A stretch of DNA of 41,506 nt. Origin: Chloroflexota bacterium (lineage in GTDB: Bacteria; Chloroflexota; Anaerolineae; Aggregatilineales; Phototrophicaceae). This document shows, piece by piece, positions 41,456-41,506 of this stretch. The translations under genes were made by a program, and so were the position numbers. The DNA is taken from contig WTGB01000134.1 of the NCBI GenBank assembly GCA_011523735.1, positions 1-41,506 on the forward strand. The letters run 5' to 3'. Position 1 is the stretch's first letter, and each line of letters begins with the position of its first letter. Below the pieces are notes generated by a model. That model was not told the DNA's origin. It worked only from the letters and a program-made list of their open reading frames with translations, and ran no database searches.

Positions 41456-41506
41456 GGAGAGGTGGCCGAGTGGTTTAAGGCGATGGTCTTGAAAACCATT
41501 GTACGG
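41456..41506 (+). tRNA. tRNA-Ser(UGA), truncated by the window end
   Basis: The 5' acceptor strand GGAGAGG (41456-41462), D-arm GCCGAGTGGTTTAAGGC and anticodon arm ATGGT-CTTGAAA-ACCAT are visible. The loop centre TGA is the anticodon, reading UCN serine codons. The variable arm, T-arm and 3' acceptor strand lie beyond the window. Confidence 0.93.

Noticed and set aside
1..41506. CRISPR arrays, transposases, integrases, toxin-antitoxin or defence genes
   Set aside because: I looked for spaced direct repeats, transposase motifs and typical defence domains and saw none.

Overview
The window looks like chromosomal DNA from a Chloroflexota bacterium (Anaerolineae-like). This rests on gene content, not on a marker tree. 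The main hints are an FMN riboswitch in front of a riboflavin ABC importer of the RibX/RibY type described from Chloroflexus, a RecG with a long N-terminal extension, oligopeptide permeases with an acidic periplasmic insertion, and a P/T-rich lipoprotein cytochrome. No phage, plasmid, transposon or CRISPR signature is visible.

Layout. (1) 150-5963: a membrane-anchored SGNH hydrolase and two tandem paralogous GT39-like membrane glycosyltransferases, a surface-glycan block. (2) 6080-9557: a DUF2007-like protein, a P1-family (DmpA-like) peptidase, and an OmpR/PhoR-type two-component pair. (3) 9566-12646: promoter, FMN riboswitch, then permease, substrate-binding protein and ATPase of a probable riboflavin importer, followed by a separately promoted cysteine-desulfurase-like PLP enzyme without the catalytic Cys (12720-13970). 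(4) Minus strand 18312-14021: an oligopeptide-type ABC transporter (binding protein, two permeases), then rpsT with its own promoter and structured leader. (5) A lone c-type cytochrome lipoprotein (18591-19283).

(6) Minus strand 25439-19322: a probable catabolic operon in the order amidohydrolase, sugar-type binding protein, small two-helix membrane protein, two CUT1 permeases, divergent argininosuccinate-lyase-like C-N lyase. Divergent from it (26279-28660) are a xylose-isomerase-like TIM-barrel enzyme and a Gfo/Idh/MocA oxidoreductase. Together these suggest uptake and breakdown of a carbohydrate-like or amino-acid-conjugated substrate; this is the best candidate here for an undescribed pathway. 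(7) Minus strand 41316-28728: housekeeping genes: CPBP protease and rlmN; rpe, fakA, two fakB-like DegV genes and recG; coaD, a coiled-coil protein and comEC. The window ends inside a tRNA-Ser(UGA) gene with a strong promoter.

The most striking regulatory feature is the FMN riboswitch leader. The P1 3' strand, a distal CCCTTCC and the ribX Shine-Dalgarno sequence form a complete set of mutually exclusive pairings, which predicts FMN-dependent translational shut-off of the importer.
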